Source of the DNA: Ktedonobacter sp. SOSP1-85
Lineage (GTDB): Bacteria; Chloroflexota; Ktedonobacteria; Ktedonobacterales; Ktedonobacteraceae
DNA: 64,000 nucleotides
Direction: 5' to 3'
Assembly: GCF_016587415.1 (NCBI RefSeq)
Contig: NZ_BNJI01000001.1
Span: 1,279,501-1,343,500, forward strand
This document shows positions 43,799-53,461 of the stretch, one piece after another (within the stretch, counting starts at the first letter, position 1; each line of letters begins with the position of its first letter). A program made the translations under genes and the position numbers. The notes beneath the pieces were generated by a model. It worked only from the letters and a program-made list of their open reading frames with translations, ran no database searches and had not been told where the DNA came from.

Positions 43799-44245
43799 CT
43801 ATTCGCAATCAGTCTGCGTGCGCACGAGGTGATCAGTACGATTCTGGCGCTCCTGAGGTGTCAGGCGCAGGACCCGCTCAATAGCCTCATTTAAGGCGGT
43901 TGGCTTAAACGGTTTGGTCAGGTATTCATCGGCCCCTGAAAGTAAACCCGTCATCTGATCTTCTTCACGCGTCATCGCGCTTAAAATAATCAGCGGAATA
44001 TCAGCCGTGCGAGCATCACCACGCAGGCAGCGCACGAGTTGATAGCCACCCATACGGGGCATCTTCACATCTATAATCACGCAATCTGGATGCTCGGCAT
44101 AGACCTGCTCCAGCCCTTGCACGCCATCATAGGCAACCGCAACCTGATAGACGCCCTGCAAGTTTACCGCATACTTGATGAGTTCCACAATGGTCGGATT
44201 GTCATCGATAACCAATACTTTTTTTATAGCATTCCCGCTATTCAT
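43799..44245 (-). CDS. Single-domain response regulator (receiver)
   Basis: A 148-residue receiver with all key residues: D14/D15 (VIDDNP), phospho-acceptor D59 (VIIDVKMP), S89 (ILSA) and K111 (LTKPF). No output domain is attached. Start set at 44245, with GGGGAAC about 8 bases upstream; an in-frame ATG at 44314 and one at 44464 would give longer N-termini without homology. The partner kinase is not in the window. Confidence 0.85.
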   Translation of the reverse strand: MNSGNAIKKVLVIDDNPTIVELIKYAVNLQGVYQVAVAYDGVQGLEQVYAEHPDCVIIDVKMPRMGGYQLVRCLRGDARTADIPLIILSAMTREEDQMTGLLSGADEYLTKPFKPTALNEAIERVLRLTPQERQNRTDHLVRTQTDCE

Positions 44246-44614
44246 AAAAGGTTCCCCATCACAAAACACAACCGTACTGGTTACAGGTTTCGCAGAGTTA
44301 TTACTCTTTTGCATTGTAACACAGTTCTCTTCTACTGCCAACTTGGATTCTTCTGATTCGCGCACGCCTCGCTGGCTACTACATGCGTCCTTCCGAATGG
44401 GCAACGACACTGCTATATTAGTATGGTACATCATATATTCAGTAGGAGCAACTTGAAACAACATACCTCTGATGCAGACTACTGGGATGAGTCCTTGAAG
44501 CTCCGGAGAGAGCCAGTATGCCAGATGTGCCTATGTATGTTAGAATACACTGGACATGCGTACTATTTTCGCAAACAAGAAATTTCAGCAGGCACAGCGA
44601 AGGGAAACATTGTA

Positions 44615-45637
44615 ATGCTCGAACGCTATTCACGCCAGACACTCTTCGGACCCATTGGCAAGGAGGGGCAGGAGCGACTGCATGCCTCCACAATCGCCAT
44701 CATTGGCTGTGGTGCTCTGGGCACTGTTCTGGCAACGAATCTGTGTCGTAGCGGCATTGGGCACCTGACGATTGCCGACCGAGACTACATCGAGCTCAAT
44801 AACCTGCAGCGCCAGATTCTCTTCGACGAAGAGGATGTCGCCAGGCGCCTGCCCAAGGCCATCGCCGCCGTTGAGAAACTGCACAAAGTGAATAGCGAGA
44901 TTACCATTGAGGCTCGAGTCGAGGATATCCAGGCCGAGAGCATCGAGGAACTGGTACGCCAGAGCGACCTGGTCATCGATGCCACCGATAACTTCGAGAC
45001 ACGGTATCTGCTCAACGATGCCTGTATCAAGCACCAGCGCCCCTGGATCTATAGCGGGGTCATTGCATCGTATGGCGTCACCATGAATATTCTCCCGGGT
45101 GAGACACCCTGTCTGCGCTGTGTTTTTCCCGAGATGCCCCTGCCCGGTACCACGCCTACCTGCGATACGGCAGGCGTGCTCAATGGTATTGTTGGTACAA
45201 TCTCAGGAATCGCCTCAACTGAGGCGCTCAAAATACTTTTGCAGAGTGAGAAAATCAGTCGTGACCTGGTCTGGATGGACCTGTGGGAAAACACGGCTGA
45301 GCGCATCGCGCTCCCACGGCAACCTGATTGCCCCGCCTGTGGAGAACACCATTATGAATTTCTTGACGCGGAAGTCGGGTCCGTCACCACGACCCTGTGC
45401 GGGCGAAACGCGGTGCAGGTACGTAGTACTTTTGGGAAGGGTGGAGGAAGATTGGATTTTGCCGCGCTCGCGGAACGTCTCGCTTCAGTAGGAGAGGTGC
45501 AGTACAACGATTTCCTGCTGCGCTGCGTCATTGATGGCTATGAACTCACCATCTTTCCGGACGCGCGGTCCATTATCAAAGGGACAGATGATGAACAGGT
45601 CGCACGCTCTCTCTACGCACGTTTCATCGGCATGTGA
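44615..45637 (+). CDS. ThiF/MoeB/HesA-family E1-like adenylyltransferase
   Basis: A 340-residue E1-like enzyme that adenylates the C-terminus of a ubiquitin-like sulfur carrier (ThiS or MoaD type). It has RYSRQTLFGPIGKEGQERL, the nucleotide loop GCGALGT, the RQILFDEEDV motif, and zinc Cys pairs CLRC and CPAC. A C-terminal domain of about 75 residues (VTTTLCGRNAVQVRS onward) also occurs in Bacillus ThiF/MoeB. No thiS, moaD or other thiamin/molybdopterin gene is near, so the pathway is open. AAGGG is upstream of the ATG at 44615. Confidence 0.85.
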   Translation: MLERYSRQTLFGPIGKEGQERLHASTIAIIGCGALGTVLATNLCRSGIGHLTIADRDYIELNNLQRQILFDEEDVARRLPKAIAAVEKLHKVNSEITIEARVEDIQAESIEELVRQSDLVIDATDNFETRYLLNDACIKHQRPWIYSGVIASYGVTMNILPGETPCLRCVFPEMPLPGTTPTCDTAGVLNGIVGTISGIASTEALKILLQSEKISRDLVWMDLWENTAERIALPRQPDCPACGEHHYEFLDAEVGSVTTTLCGRNAVQVRSTFGKGGGRLDFAALAERLASVGEVQYNDFLLRCVIDGYELTIFPDARSIIKGTDDEQVARSLYARFIGM

Positions 45638-45682
45638 CCTTCAACTACTCACCTGATGTGCAACTTTTTTGCGTAACTTCTC

Positions 45683-45765
45683 GCGCCTACGGCGCTCGCC
45701 CGGGTAGGAGGTGTGGTGCGTGCTGGTGGCCTGCGGCCACCAGCACGCACCACACCTCCTACCCG
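45683..45765. repeat. Family B repeat: small hairpin plus 31-bp perfect hairpin
   Basis: The small hairpin GCGCC-TAC-GGCGC (45683-45695) is followed after 5 bases by a 31-bp perfect stem (45701-45731 with 45735-45765, outer end CGGGTAGGAGGTG, loop TGC). Located between thiF and metG. Same two-part plan as near 50.6 and 61.4 kb. Confidence 0.8.
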
Positions 45766-45842
45766 AAATAACTTGCACGTGGGGTCAAACATAACATCAC
45801 ACACGACTTTTACCACTATGTAAGGGAGATTCTAAGGAACTC

Positions 45843-47519
45843 ATGAGTGAACATATTCTCGTTTGCGTCGCCTGGCCCTATGCCAAGACATCAACCCATG
45901 TAGGCCAGGTTGTTGGCGCCTATCTTCCTGCGGACACGTTCGCACGCTATCACCGCATGGCAGGCAACCAGGTATTGATGGTATCGGGCAGCGATGAGCA
46001 TGGCACTCCCATTCTCGTTGATGCCGAGCGCCAGGGCATTTCGCCCCGGGAGTTTGTCGCACGCTATCATCAGCAAATTTGCGAGGTCTGGGAACGCCTG
46101 GGCATATCCTGGGATCTCTATACCGAGACCGGCACAGAGAACCACTACCGGATTACGCAAGACTTTTTCCTGACCCTGTATGACAAAGGCTACATCTTCA
46201 AAGATACCATGCAATCGCCATACTGCCCCACAGACCGGCGTTTCCTTCCCGACCGCTATATTGAAGGGACCTGCCCCCACTGTGGCTATGATTCCGCGCG
46301 TGGCGACCAATGCGACAACTGTGGCAAGACGCTTGATCCAGTGGACCTGATTCGCCCACGCTGTCGCCTCTGCGGAAGCAAGACCAGCACGCTCGAAATG
46401 CGCCAGACCGAGCACTTCTTCCTGGATCTCCCCAAACTCCAGGAGCCACTTGCAGAATGGCTCAACCAGGGCAAAGAGCACTGGCGCCCCAATACCCTGG
46501 CCTTCGCGCTCAACTGGATCAAAGAGGGCCTGCGCGCACGCGCCATCACACGCGACCTGGATTGGGGCGTCCCCATTCCCATTGAGGGCTACGAAGACAA
46601 GCGCATCTATGTCTGGTTCGATGCCGTCATCGGTTACTTCTCCGCCAGCGTGGAATGGGCCGAGAAACAGGGCAAGCCCGAGGCCTGGAAGACCTGGTGG
46701 GTACCAGGCCAGACCGATCCAGCCGTCAAGGCCTACTACTTCATTGGCAAGGATAATATTCCCTTCCACACCATTATCTGGCCCGCCATGCTACTCGGCT
46801 ATGGCAATCGGAATCTTCCCTACGATGTGCCAGCTAATGAGTTTATGACCATGAGTGGAGCCAAGGCCTCCAGCAGCCGCGGCAACGTCATCTGGACGCG
46901 TGACGTGCTTGAGCGTTACAGCGCGGATACCTTGCGCTACTACCTCTCGGCGACCGCGCCCGAGGGACGCGACACCGACTTCACCTTCGATGAAATGCTG
47001 CGCCGTAACAACGACGAGCTGGTTGCCACCTATGGCAACGTTGTCCATCGCACACTCACCTTCTTGCAGAGCAAATTCGGCGGAGTCGTGCCTGAGCCAC
47101 GCGAACTCAATGAGGCTGACCGCGCCATCCTGGCCGAAGTTGAGCGCGGCTATAAGCAGGTGGCGCATAGCATCGAGCAGTGCCACCTCAAAGATGGTCT
47201 CCAGGCCGCCATGGTGGTCGCCCGCGCCGCGAACCGCTACCTGGACGAGCAGGCCCCCTGGAAGCAGATTAAAGTGGACCGTGAAGCCGCTGGCACCACA
47301 ATCTATGTGATGCTCCAGGTGTTGAGCGCGCTACGCATCCTCTTCTGCCCCTATCTGCCCTTCTCCTCCCAGAAGCTGCATGAATATCTGGGCTTTACGG
47401 GCGATGTAAGCAAGCAGGCATGGCGCCAGGAAGGCGTGGCGGCTAACGCGACACTACCCAAACCCGCGCCACTCTTCCCCAAGCTAGAGAGCGACCAGGC
47501 CGAGGTCGCGGTAGGTTAA
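45843..47519 (+). CDS. metG: Methionyl-tRNA synthetase
   Basis: A 558-residue class I synthetase. The HIGH box reads THVGQ (in YAKTSTHVGQVVGAYLPAD) and the KMSKS box reads KASSS (in MSGAKASSSRGN). Both are variants but in the right places. The connective peptide carries four paired Cys (CPHCG, CDNCG, CRLCG region). The C-terminal tRNA-binding/dimerisation domain of some MetRS is absent. It charges tRNA-Met. Monocistronic with a 35-bp hairpin after the stop. Confidence 0.94.
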   Translation: MSEHILVCVAWPYAKTSTHVGQVVGAYLPADTFARYHRMAGNQVLMVSGSDEHGTPILVDAERQGISPREFVARYHQQICEVWERLGISWDLYTETGTENHYRITQDFFLTLYDKGYIFKDTMQSPYCPTDRRFLPDRYIEGTCPHCGYDSARGDQCDNCGKTLDPVDLIRPRCRLCGSKTSTLEMRQTEHFFLDLPKLQEPLAEWLNQGKEHWRPNTLAFALNWIKEGLRARAITRDLDWGVPIPIEGYEDKRIYVWFDAVIGYFSASVEWAEKQGKPEAWKTWWVPGQTDPAVKAYYFIGKDNIPFHTIIWPAMLLGYGNRNLPYDVPANEFMTMSGAKASSSRGNVIWTRDVLERYSADTLRYYLSATAPEGRDTDFTFDEMLRRNNDELVATYGNVVHRTLTFLQSKFGGVVPEPRELNEADRAILAEVERGYKQVAHSIEQCHLKDGLQAAMVVARAANRYLDEQAPWKQIKVDREAAGTTIYVMLQVLSALRILFCPYLPFSSQKLHEYLGFTGDVSKQAWRQEGVAANATLPKPAPLFPKLESDQAEVAVG

Positions 47520-47522
47520 ATA

Positions 47523-47595
47523 ATTTGGTGAAGAAAACGTGATGCGTTCTGGCAGCCGCAGGCTGCCAGAACGCATCACGTTTTCTTCACCAAAT
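47523..47595. terminator. 35-bp perfect hairpin between convergent metG and a GNAT gene
   Basis: Arms 47523-47557 and 47561-47595 pair perfectly around GCA (outer end ATTTGGTGAAGAAAACG, inner end CTGGCAGCC). The AAAA and TTTT stretches lie inside the arms; no U run follows. Confidence 0.75.
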
Positions 47596-47600
47596 ATCTC

Positions 47601-48215
47601 CTATGTAGGGTTTGAGGCGAGACGCTTGCCCATCAGGATCGCAATCTCGTGCTCAGAGGAACCAGGAGGATAGGAATGCTGCTGAATACCCCAGATTTCC
47701 AGGCCATTGTGCAGGTAGAACTGGATGGCGGGATAGTCGATATTTTGTGTCTCCAGCACCATTGCCCAGCAATCACGTTTTCGTGCCCAATCCGCCGCGC
47801 AACGCAGCAACAGCGAACCGACGCCGTAGCGCCGATACTGTCGCCCGACGATTACATCTTGAATACGCATCACGGCATGTTCGGGATCAATACTGAGCAG
47901 GATCGCGCCAGCGATATGACCCTCCGCTATGGCGACATAACCGCCTTCAATCTCTTGTAGTTGTTGCGCGACATCTTCCAGCGTTCGTCTCGCGAAGAAA
48001 TCTTTGTAAATAGGAGGATCGACCTGGGTCTCCAGTAAGTCAAAGGCAAATGCCAGGCGGCTCAATTCTTCAGGCGCGGCCTGCGGGAGAAGGTGATCGC
48101 GCACATGCAGCGTGTACACACGATCCGTTTCAAAATCATGCTCTAATTTATAGAGGTCCGGGGCGTCATCGACCTGCACAGCGCGCACTTCGATGTGGGG
48201 TGTCTCTTCGTCCAT
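47601..48215 (-). CDS. GNAT-family N-acetyltransferase
   Basis: A 204-residue acetyltransferase with a GNAT core: IQDVIVGRQYRRYGVGSLLLRCA is motif A (acetyl-CoA pyrophosphate loop), and DYPAIQFYLHNGLEIWG is motif B. Substrate unknown. Start taken at the ATG 48215 with GGTGG 8 bases upstream; a GTG 12 bases earlier is possible. Confidence 0.85.
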   Translation of the reverse strand: MDEETPHIEVRAVQVDDAPDLYKLEHDFETDRVYTLHVRDHLLPQAAPEELSRLAFAFDLLETQVDPPIYKDFFARRTLEDVAQQLQEIEGGYVAIAEGHIAGAILLSIDPEHAVMRIQDVIVGRQYRRYGVGSLLLRCAADWARKRDCWAMVLETQNIDYPAIQFYLHNGLEIWGIQQHSYPPGSSEHEIAILMGKRLASNPT

Positions 48216-48308
48216 GACAACAGCCACCAGAGTCTTTCTGGCCTAGAGGCCATAGGCGGCGCCACCGCCCTTGAGCGATGACGCCACATTCATTACATAG
48301 CAGCCTGC

Positions 48309-49343
48309 CTACTTTTTCTGCTTGCCGTTATCCTGGGCCTCGCCATCTAATTGAATGCCCACGGCCATAGCTCCCATGCAGGCCGCTCCCACCACGCCGG
48401 AGAAGTCGCCAAGCTTGGCCTTATGGATAGGTGTACGACGCGCAGGTGTTGCCAGAGCCGCGGTACGCGCCCGATGCTCGGCCGTATCGAAGAGCAGGTC
48501 GATGGCTTCAATCACGCCGCCACCCAGAATAATGCTCTCGGGATTGTAGACGTTCATAATACTGCCCAGAGCAATACCGAGGTAGTTCGCCGCTTCCTCC
48601 ACCACCTCAATTGTCAGTTCATCCTTCTGGCGAATGGCGTCGGCCAGGATACCCGAGCGAATAATCGTCTCGCCCTGTTTCAGTTGGCGCTGCGCATCGC
48701 CTGCCAGAACCGATTGACGACCATGATGGATTTCGGCCATAATGGCGCGGGTGATCGCTGTACGCGAGGCATAGGCCTCCAGACAGCCACGCGCACCACA
48801 ACCACAGATGCGTCCACCAGCCTGAATCACCATGTGCCCAATCTCGCCAGCGGTCCCGGTGCTCCCTGTGTAGAGATGCCCCTCCTGCACGATACCCGAG
48901 CCAATACCTGTCCCAACAAAGACGCAGATAAAGTTGCTGTAACCGCGACCGGAGCCATAGAAGAACTCACCACGCGCCGCCACCTCGACATCGTTGCCGA
49001 CCGCGACTGGTACGTTGAATTGTTTCTGTAGAATTTGTCCCAGCTGCATATTGCGTACGCCCAGATTAGGGGCATCGATGATCACTCCATTCTGGCGGTC
49101 AATCATGCCCGCGGCCCCCACCCCAATCGCCACCAGGTTATCACTCGCGTCCAGGTTTGCGCTCTGAATGGCTGCTGTGGCCAGCTCAATGGTCCGCTGG
49201 CTGACAAAATCGGCGCCACGCTCAGCACGTGTACGCTTACGCGCGGAGGCCAGGACCTCGCCCGTGTGCACATCCACGACAGCGGCAAGCGTTTTGGTTC
49301 CTCCCAGGTCAATACCGAGAGCATAGGTTTTTTGTTTTGGCAT
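48309..49343 (-). CDS. ROK-family sugar kinase (probable glucokinase)
   Basis: A 344-residue ROK kinase: ATP site LGIDLGGTKTLAAVVD, catalytic region VGNDVEVAARGE, and zinc motif GHMVIQAGGRICGCGARGCLEAYAS (His and three Cys). Most likely phosphorylates glucose, but N-acetyl sugars are possible. Start at 49343 with AGGTGA upstream. Begins 8 bases after tsaD ends, so it is probably cotranscribed with the t6A genes. Confidence 0.9.
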   Translation of the reverse strand: MPKQKTYALGIDLGGTKTLAAVVDVHTGEVLASARKRTRAERGADFVSQRTIELATAAIQSANLDASDNLVAIGVGAAGMIDRQNGVIIDAPNLGVRNMQLGQILQKQFNVPVAVGNDVEVAARGEFFYGSGRGYSNFICVFVGTGIGSGIVQEGHLYTGSTGTAGEIGHMVIQAGGRICGCGARGCLEAYASRTAITRAIMAEIHHGRQSVLAGDAQRQLKQGETIIRSGILADAIRQKDELTIEVVEEAANYLGIALGSIMNVYNPESIILGGGVIEAIDLLFDTAEHRARTAALATPARRTPIHKAKLGDFSGVVGAACMGAMAVGIQLDGEAQDNGKQKK

Positions 49344-49351
49344 TTTCCACG

Positions 49352-50518
49352 TCACCTTTGAACAAATGGCAAACTAAGACCCGGCTGCACATCAAGATCA
49401 AGCCCATGCCGCTCTCCCCGGCTCAGGTGGAAAAAGGCCGCGCTTGCGATCATCGCAGCGTTGTCTGTACAAAACTCAATCGGTGGGTAGCTCAGTCGCA
49501 CATGGAGCGGCGTCAGTTCGCGTTGTAGGCGCTCACGAAGGCTCGCATTGGCGGCCACTCCACCCGCCAGCACCACTTGCTTAACATTGTACTCTTGAGC
49601 GGCCTGGCGCGTCTTGACTGCCAGTACATCCACAATGGCTTCTTGAAAGCTTGAGGCCAGCAGAGCCACATCGGGCGCTCCCGCCTGCGCAGCCTGCTCG
49701 CCCATACGAGCATAGCGGCTTCCCTGCTTGGCCTGGCCAGTGCTGCGTAGCTCAGGCGCGACCCCGGTTGCCCCCTCGGCCAAGTGCAGCATGGCCGTCT
49801 TCAAACCACTAAAGCTGAAGTCATAGGTACCACGCAGCCAGGCCCGTGGCAAGAGATAGGCTTTACGAGCCTGCTTCAGTGATTTCTTCTGTTGGCGCAG
49901 TTCCTCTTCGACCCGCTGTGCCGCCTGCTGGATAGCTGGCCCTCCTGGATACCCCAGGCCTAGAATACGCGCGACCTTGTCAAAGGCCTCGCCCGCCGCA
50001 TCGTCACGCGTTTGGCCCAGCAATTCATAGTGTCCATGTTCGCGTACCAGCACGAGTTCGCTGTGAGCGCCAGAAACCACCAGGCAGATCAAGGGAAACT
50101 CTGGATCGCCCTCGCTGATGGCCCCAACGCCTGCCTGCGGTTGCTCACCCTGGCGCAACCAGTTCGCGTAAATATGCGCCTCCAGGTGGTTCACCCCCAC
50201 AAAGGGTTTAGTACGTGCCAGGGCCAGTGATTTCCCTACGGTCAGGCCTACCAGCAGCGAGCCTGCCAGTCCCGGCCCATAGGTAGCTGCAATCGCGTCC
50301 ACATCATCCCAGCCACAGTGTGCTTGCTCTAACGCAGCCTCCAGTACGGGGATAATGGCCGTGAGCTGCTGGCGCGAGGCAACTTCCGGCACGACTCCCC
50401 CATAACGATTATGTACCTCAATCTGTGAGGCCACGATATTTGAGAGCAGATAGCGCCCATCTTGAACAATTGCAGCCCCTGTCTCATCACAGGAGCTTTC
50501 GATACCCAGTACAAGCAT
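49352..50518 (-). CDS. tsaD: tRNA N6-adenosine threonylcarbamoyltransferase TsaD
   Basis: A 388-residue TsaD (Kae1/YgjD) that transfers threonylcarbamoyl to A37 of ANN-decoding tRNAs. Seen are the N-terminal [14 protein letters not shown], iron/metal ligands H111 and H115 (VNHLEAH), [11 protein letters not shown] and the C-terminal D-containing CTDNAAMIA. An insert of about 40 residues (about 215-250 and 285-310) makes it longer than usual. AGGA lies 9 bases before the ATG at 50518; the upstream frame to 50653 lies inside a repeat and is rejected. Confidence 0.95.
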   Translation of the reverse strand: MLVLGIESSCDETGAAIVQDGRYLLSNIVASQIEVHNRYGGVVPEVASRQQLTAIIPVLEAALEQAHCGWDDVDAIAATYGPGLAGSLLVGLTVGKSLALARTKPFVGVNHLEAHIYANWLRQGEQPQAGVGAISEGDPEFPLICLVVSGAHSELVLVREHGHYELLGQTRDDAAGEAFDKVARILGLGYPGGPAIQQAAQRVEEELRQQKKSLKQARKAYLLPRAWLRGTYDFSFSGLKTAMLHLAEGATGVAPELRSTGQAKQGSRYARMGEQAAQAGAPDVALLASSFQEAIVDVLAVKTRQAAQEYNVKQVVLAGGVAANASLRERLQRELTPLHVRLSYPPIEFCTDNAAMIASAAFFHLSRGERHGLDLDVQPGLSLPFVQR

Positions 50519-50575
50519 AGATACAGTCCTAATAAATGAAGTAACCCGATGTGCAATGTGTTGGCGTGACGTCTC

Positions 50576-50657
50576 GCACCTGCGGTGCTCGTCAGCGTAG
50601 GTGTTTGTGGTAGCTCCTGGCGGCCTTCGGCTGCCAGGAGCTACCACAAACACCTAC
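50576..50657. repeat. Family B repeat: small hairpin plus 29-bp hairpin between rimI and tsaD
   Basis: The small hairpin is GCACC-TGC-GGTGC (50576-50588): relative to the other copies (GCGCC/GGCGC) both arms have changed together, keeping pairing. The long stem is 50597-50625 with 50629-50657 (outer end GTAGGTGTTTGTGG), with one G-T pair. It sits between same-strand genes, so it may cut the rimI and tsaD transcripts apart. Confidence 0.8.
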
Positions 50658-50664
50658 ACGAATA

Positions 50665-51309
50665 TTATTGCGCCTCTAACTTATGATACAAATCTGCTTT
50701 TAAGGCCAGGAACTGCTGACGATAGGCATCTGAATGAATCTCATCCGTCCACATGATAAGTGCATCTTCTTGATTATCACTGTAATAGCGATGGCGTACG
50801 CCTGCTTCTCGGAAGCCATATTTACGATAGAGGCTCTGCGCGGAATAATTTGAGACACGAACCTCAAGGGTCACCCACTTCGCACCAATCTCGTAGGCGA
50901 TATCGATCAGGCTCACCAGCAGCAGTTCGCCCAGGCCCCGGCGGCGAAAATCGGGATGCATGGCGATGGTTGTCACATGTGCTTCATCAACCATGAGCCA
51001 GAGACCCGCGAAGCCCAGGATGGACGCCAACTCTGGCACCGGCATAGATATCGCCGGGCGATTGGGCAACAGTGAGAGCGGGAAGAGGCGATTCCGGCGT
51101 GGTTTCTCCTGATCCGCGGCTACAACCGTCGTTGTAGGCTCTCCATCTAGTAATTGTTTGTCACGCAACACAATATAATGCGCCCAACGATTGTCCTGAA
51201 GCTCTTTGCGATAGGCACTTGGTGGCCAGGTCGATGGATAAGCCAGGCGCTCTATTTCAATGACGCGCGGCACGTCTGCCATCGTCATTCGGTCAATGAC
51301 GTAACGCAC
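50665..51309 (-). CDS. rimI: Ribosomal-protein-alanine N-acetyltransferase RimI-like
   Basis: A 214-residue GNAT protein with motif A HVTTIAMHPDFRRRGLGELLLVSLID and SNYSAQSLYRKYGFREAGVRHRYY, typical of RimI. RimI acetylates the N-terminal Ala of ribosomal protein S18; in many bacteria it sits with tsaB/tsaD as here. Start taken at a GTG (51309) with AAGGGAGAAGG directly upstream; an earlier GTG at 51354 overlaps tsaB and has no proper site. Longer than E. coli RimI (148) because of an insert at about 75-105. Confidence 0.88.
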   Translation of the reverse strand: MRYVIDRMTMADVPRVIEIERLAYPSTWPPSAYRKELQDNRWAHYIVLRDKQLLDGEPTTTVVAADQEKPRRNRLFPLSLLPNRPAISMPVPELASILGFAGLWLMVDEAHVTTIAMHPDFRRRGLGELLLVSLIDIAYEIGAKWVTLEVRVSNYSAQSLYRKYGFREAGVRHRYYSDNQEDALIMWTDEIHSDAYRQQFLALKADLYHKLEAQ

Positions 51310-51331
51310 CCTTCTCCCTTTCTGTTCTCGT

Positions 51332-52135
51332 TCAGCCAGCTTGTGTGGCTTCACTCTCCGGTGGCGTCACGCCTGCGAGCAACGGTTGTTTGCGTGTGCT
51401 CTTCGTGATAGATGGACGCCGCAAATACAATGGTTCAAGCGTGAATGGATCGTCGCTCTGACCCATGCGTAAACGCTGTAGCCCCAGCATAGCCAGTGTA
51501 GAGGCCCGGCGCGCTGACTCATGTGCTGTGGCGAAACGCCCCTGCGATCCCAGCAACGCCTGAAGCGCGACACGTGATGGCTGTTTCAGTTCGCCACAGA
51601 AGAGCCATGGTGGCGTCTCTGTGGCGGCCTCTGCCCCACCTGGCAAGCTCGCGCGCAGGTGTGCTACCAGGGCAGCAGGCTCCAACACGAGGTAATCGCC
51701 CTCACGCTCCAGGCGCCTCTGCACCTCGCCCTCGGGCGTAAGATCCTCCTGAGAGCGATAGCACGCGGCATACAATTCACCGCGCCCAGCCTCTAGAACG
51801 GCACAGATAGGCCCTTGCCAGGCAGATTGCTGCGCGGCAACACTATCAAGGGTGGGAATGGCCAACAGGGGCTTTTGCAGAGAAAAAGCCAGCGCCTTCG
51901 CTGTCGAGACAGCAACGCGTACACCATTAAAAGAACCCGGTCCGGCTGCGACGATCAGCGCTTCGACCTGTGCCAACGTGGACTGACAATCTGCAAGCAA
52001 GCGCTGCAGATTTTCCAGTAGCTCCACGCTGTGATTAGTGCCAGCGTTCCAGGTATATTCTCCAAGCAGCGCGTCTTCTGTACAAAGGGCGATGCTAGAT
52101 TGTCGTGTAGAAGTATCAAAAGCCAGTAGAAGCAT
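51332..52135 (-). CDS. tsaB: tRNA threonylcarbamoyladenosine synthesis protein TsaB
   Basis: A 267-residue ASKHA-fold partner of TsaD. It begins MLLLAFDTSTRQSSIALCT, with GPGSFNGVRVAVSTAKALAF as the conserved loop. It lacks an own catalytic role and scaffolds the TsaD-TsaE complex. The start at 52135 overlaps the tsaE end by 20 bases. The final 30 residues are variable. Confidence 0.93.
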   Translation of the reverse strand: MLLLAFDTSTRQSSIALCTEDALLGEYTWNAGTNHSVELLENLQRLLADCQSTLAQVEALIVAAGPGSFNGVRVAVSTAKALAFSLQKPLLAIPTLDSVAAQQSAWQGPICAVLEAGRGELYAACYRSQEDLTPEGEVQRRLEREGDYLVLEPAALVAHLRASLPGGAEAATETPPWLFCGELKQPSRVALQALLGSQGRFATAHESARRASTLAMLGLQRLRMGQSDDPFTLEPLYLRRPSITKSTRKQPLLAGVTPPESEATQAG

Positions 52136-52802
52136 AAATTTGTTTCTGTAAATGTCGCAATAGCTCGCAATAGACTGTTCCAGTTGCGATGAACCGCAGG
52201 CGACGCTCCGTTTCATTGATAACCGATAGGTGGATCGCAAGGCGCTCTGGTAACCAGGAGATATCGGCATTCTCAGCCCATTCAATAACACAAACGCCCG
52301 AGCCTGAAAAATAATCTTCAAAGCCCAGGTCAAGTATCTCATCGGGGTCTTCCAGCCGATACAGATCAAAGTGATAGAGGGCCGGTCCTCTCTGCGAGGA
52401 TACCGTAGACCACGAGCCAGCAATCCGCTCAGACTGCGCACGTGGCTGTCCCGGATACTCTTTCAAAATCGTAAATGTGGGGCTACTAATAGTAGTGGTA
52501 ATCCCCAGCCCCTTCGCCAGCCCCTGCGTAAAGGTCGTTTTCCCGGCCCCTAACTGCCCCTCAAACAAGAGCAACTCCCCACCTCGCAATAAGGTACCCA
52601 GGGTACGACCAATATGCTGCGTCTGCTGCGTGCTCCGGCTGACAAGTTCGAGTGTCTCTCTTGGCAAATGTTCAGTCACAACCAGACAACCTTCACCACA
52701 ACGCAACGCCTCCAGCAACGAATAGAGGCGCTGCTCTTCTATCTCGTGGAAAATTTCATTTATCCATTGCCAGCTACGTGCCAGAAAATACGTTCCTCGC
52801 AT
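52116..52802 (-). CDS. tsaE: tRNA threonylcarbamoyladenosine synthesis ATPase TsaE
   Basis: A P-loop ATPase of 228 residues as read here: Walker A GQLGAGKTT (82-90), SSPTFTILKEY, and LYHFDLYRLEDPDEILDLGFEDYF with CVIEWAEN. TsaE drives turnover of the t6A complex. Typical TsaE has about 150 residues; the first 40 look unconserved and the ATG at 52802 lacks a good site, so the true start may be a GTG near 52677 (VTEHLPRETLEL). First gene of the cluster. Confidence 0.92.
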   Translation of the reverse strand: MRGTYFLARSWQWINEIFHEIEEQRLYSLLEALRCGEGCLVVTEHLPRETLELVSRSTQQTQHIGRTLGTLLRGGELLLFEGQLGAGKTTFTQGLAKGLGITTTISSPTFTILKEYPGQPRAQSERIAGSWSTVSSQRGPALYHFDLYRLEDPDEILDLGFEDYFSGSGVCVIEWAENADISWLPERLAIHLSVINETERRLRFIATGTVYCELLRHLQKQIYASTGF

Positions 52803-52927
52803 GCATAGGGCAGAATGGTGAACTTATTATAGCATACCTTCGTGACGACTATGCGACCTCACCAGTCAGCAACTGCTCACGCGTTAACGGCGCAATGCAG
52901 CAGTCGATGGGCAAGTAAGGGCCACAC

Positions 52928-53461
52928 TTAGCGTAGTTTGGCCCCACAGGCGCGGCAATAGAGCGCATTGGGACGCACGACGCTCTTACAATTGGGACAG
53001 ATCGTTTGCCCCTGCGCTGTCGGAGTATTGCCGGTCACTGGCTGATAGTTTGGCGCAACACTTGAAGCAGGGGGAGGCGTGCCAGGCTGTGGATTGGTGT
53101 TTGGATTCCCCTGGTTTGGAGAGGGGGGAGTGTAGTTGGTGGTCTGACCCGGGGCATACTGATCGGCCGGGTAGATCTCTCTTTTTACCTCATCTAACTG
53201 CTCTTCGCGCCGCTTCACATCATGATCAAGCTCGATAATGCTCGCGCAGAGACGCGAGAGCTGGGAATCCGTCAAAGCTCCCTGCTGATACAAGTTCATG
53301 GCTGTAACGGTCAGGTCATTCAAAAGCTGCTGGCGCTGCTCCAGCAGTTTATCAATCTCGCCTTGCTTGCCACGGACACGCATTTGTTTCTGCGCTTCCC
53401 AACTTGTGCGACTGACAGCGGTATTCAAGAAATTTTTTGCCGATTCAATAAAGTCACTCAT
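52928..53461 (-). CDS. Coiled-coil protein with a C-terminal zinc ribbon
   Basis: A 177-residue protein with three parts: a helical coiled coil (about 1-95, MSDFIESAKNFLNTAVSR...), a Pro/Asn/Gln-rich linker (about 100-150), and a zinc ribbon CPNCKSVVRPNALYCRACG. The ribbon resembles those of the zinc-ribbon/DUF family of small regulators; the role is unknown. GGAGG is 6 bases before the ATG. A single gene upstream of the t6A cluster. Confidence 0.7.
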   Translation of the reverse strand: MSDFIESAKNFLNTAVSRTSWEAQKQMRVRGKQGEIDKLLEQRQQLLNDLTVTAMNLYQQGALTDSQLSRLCASIIELDHDVKRREEQLDEVKREIYPADQYAPGQTTNYTPPSPNQGNPNTNPQPGTPPPASSVAPNYQPVTGNTPTAQGQTICPNCKSVVRPNALYCRACGAKLR

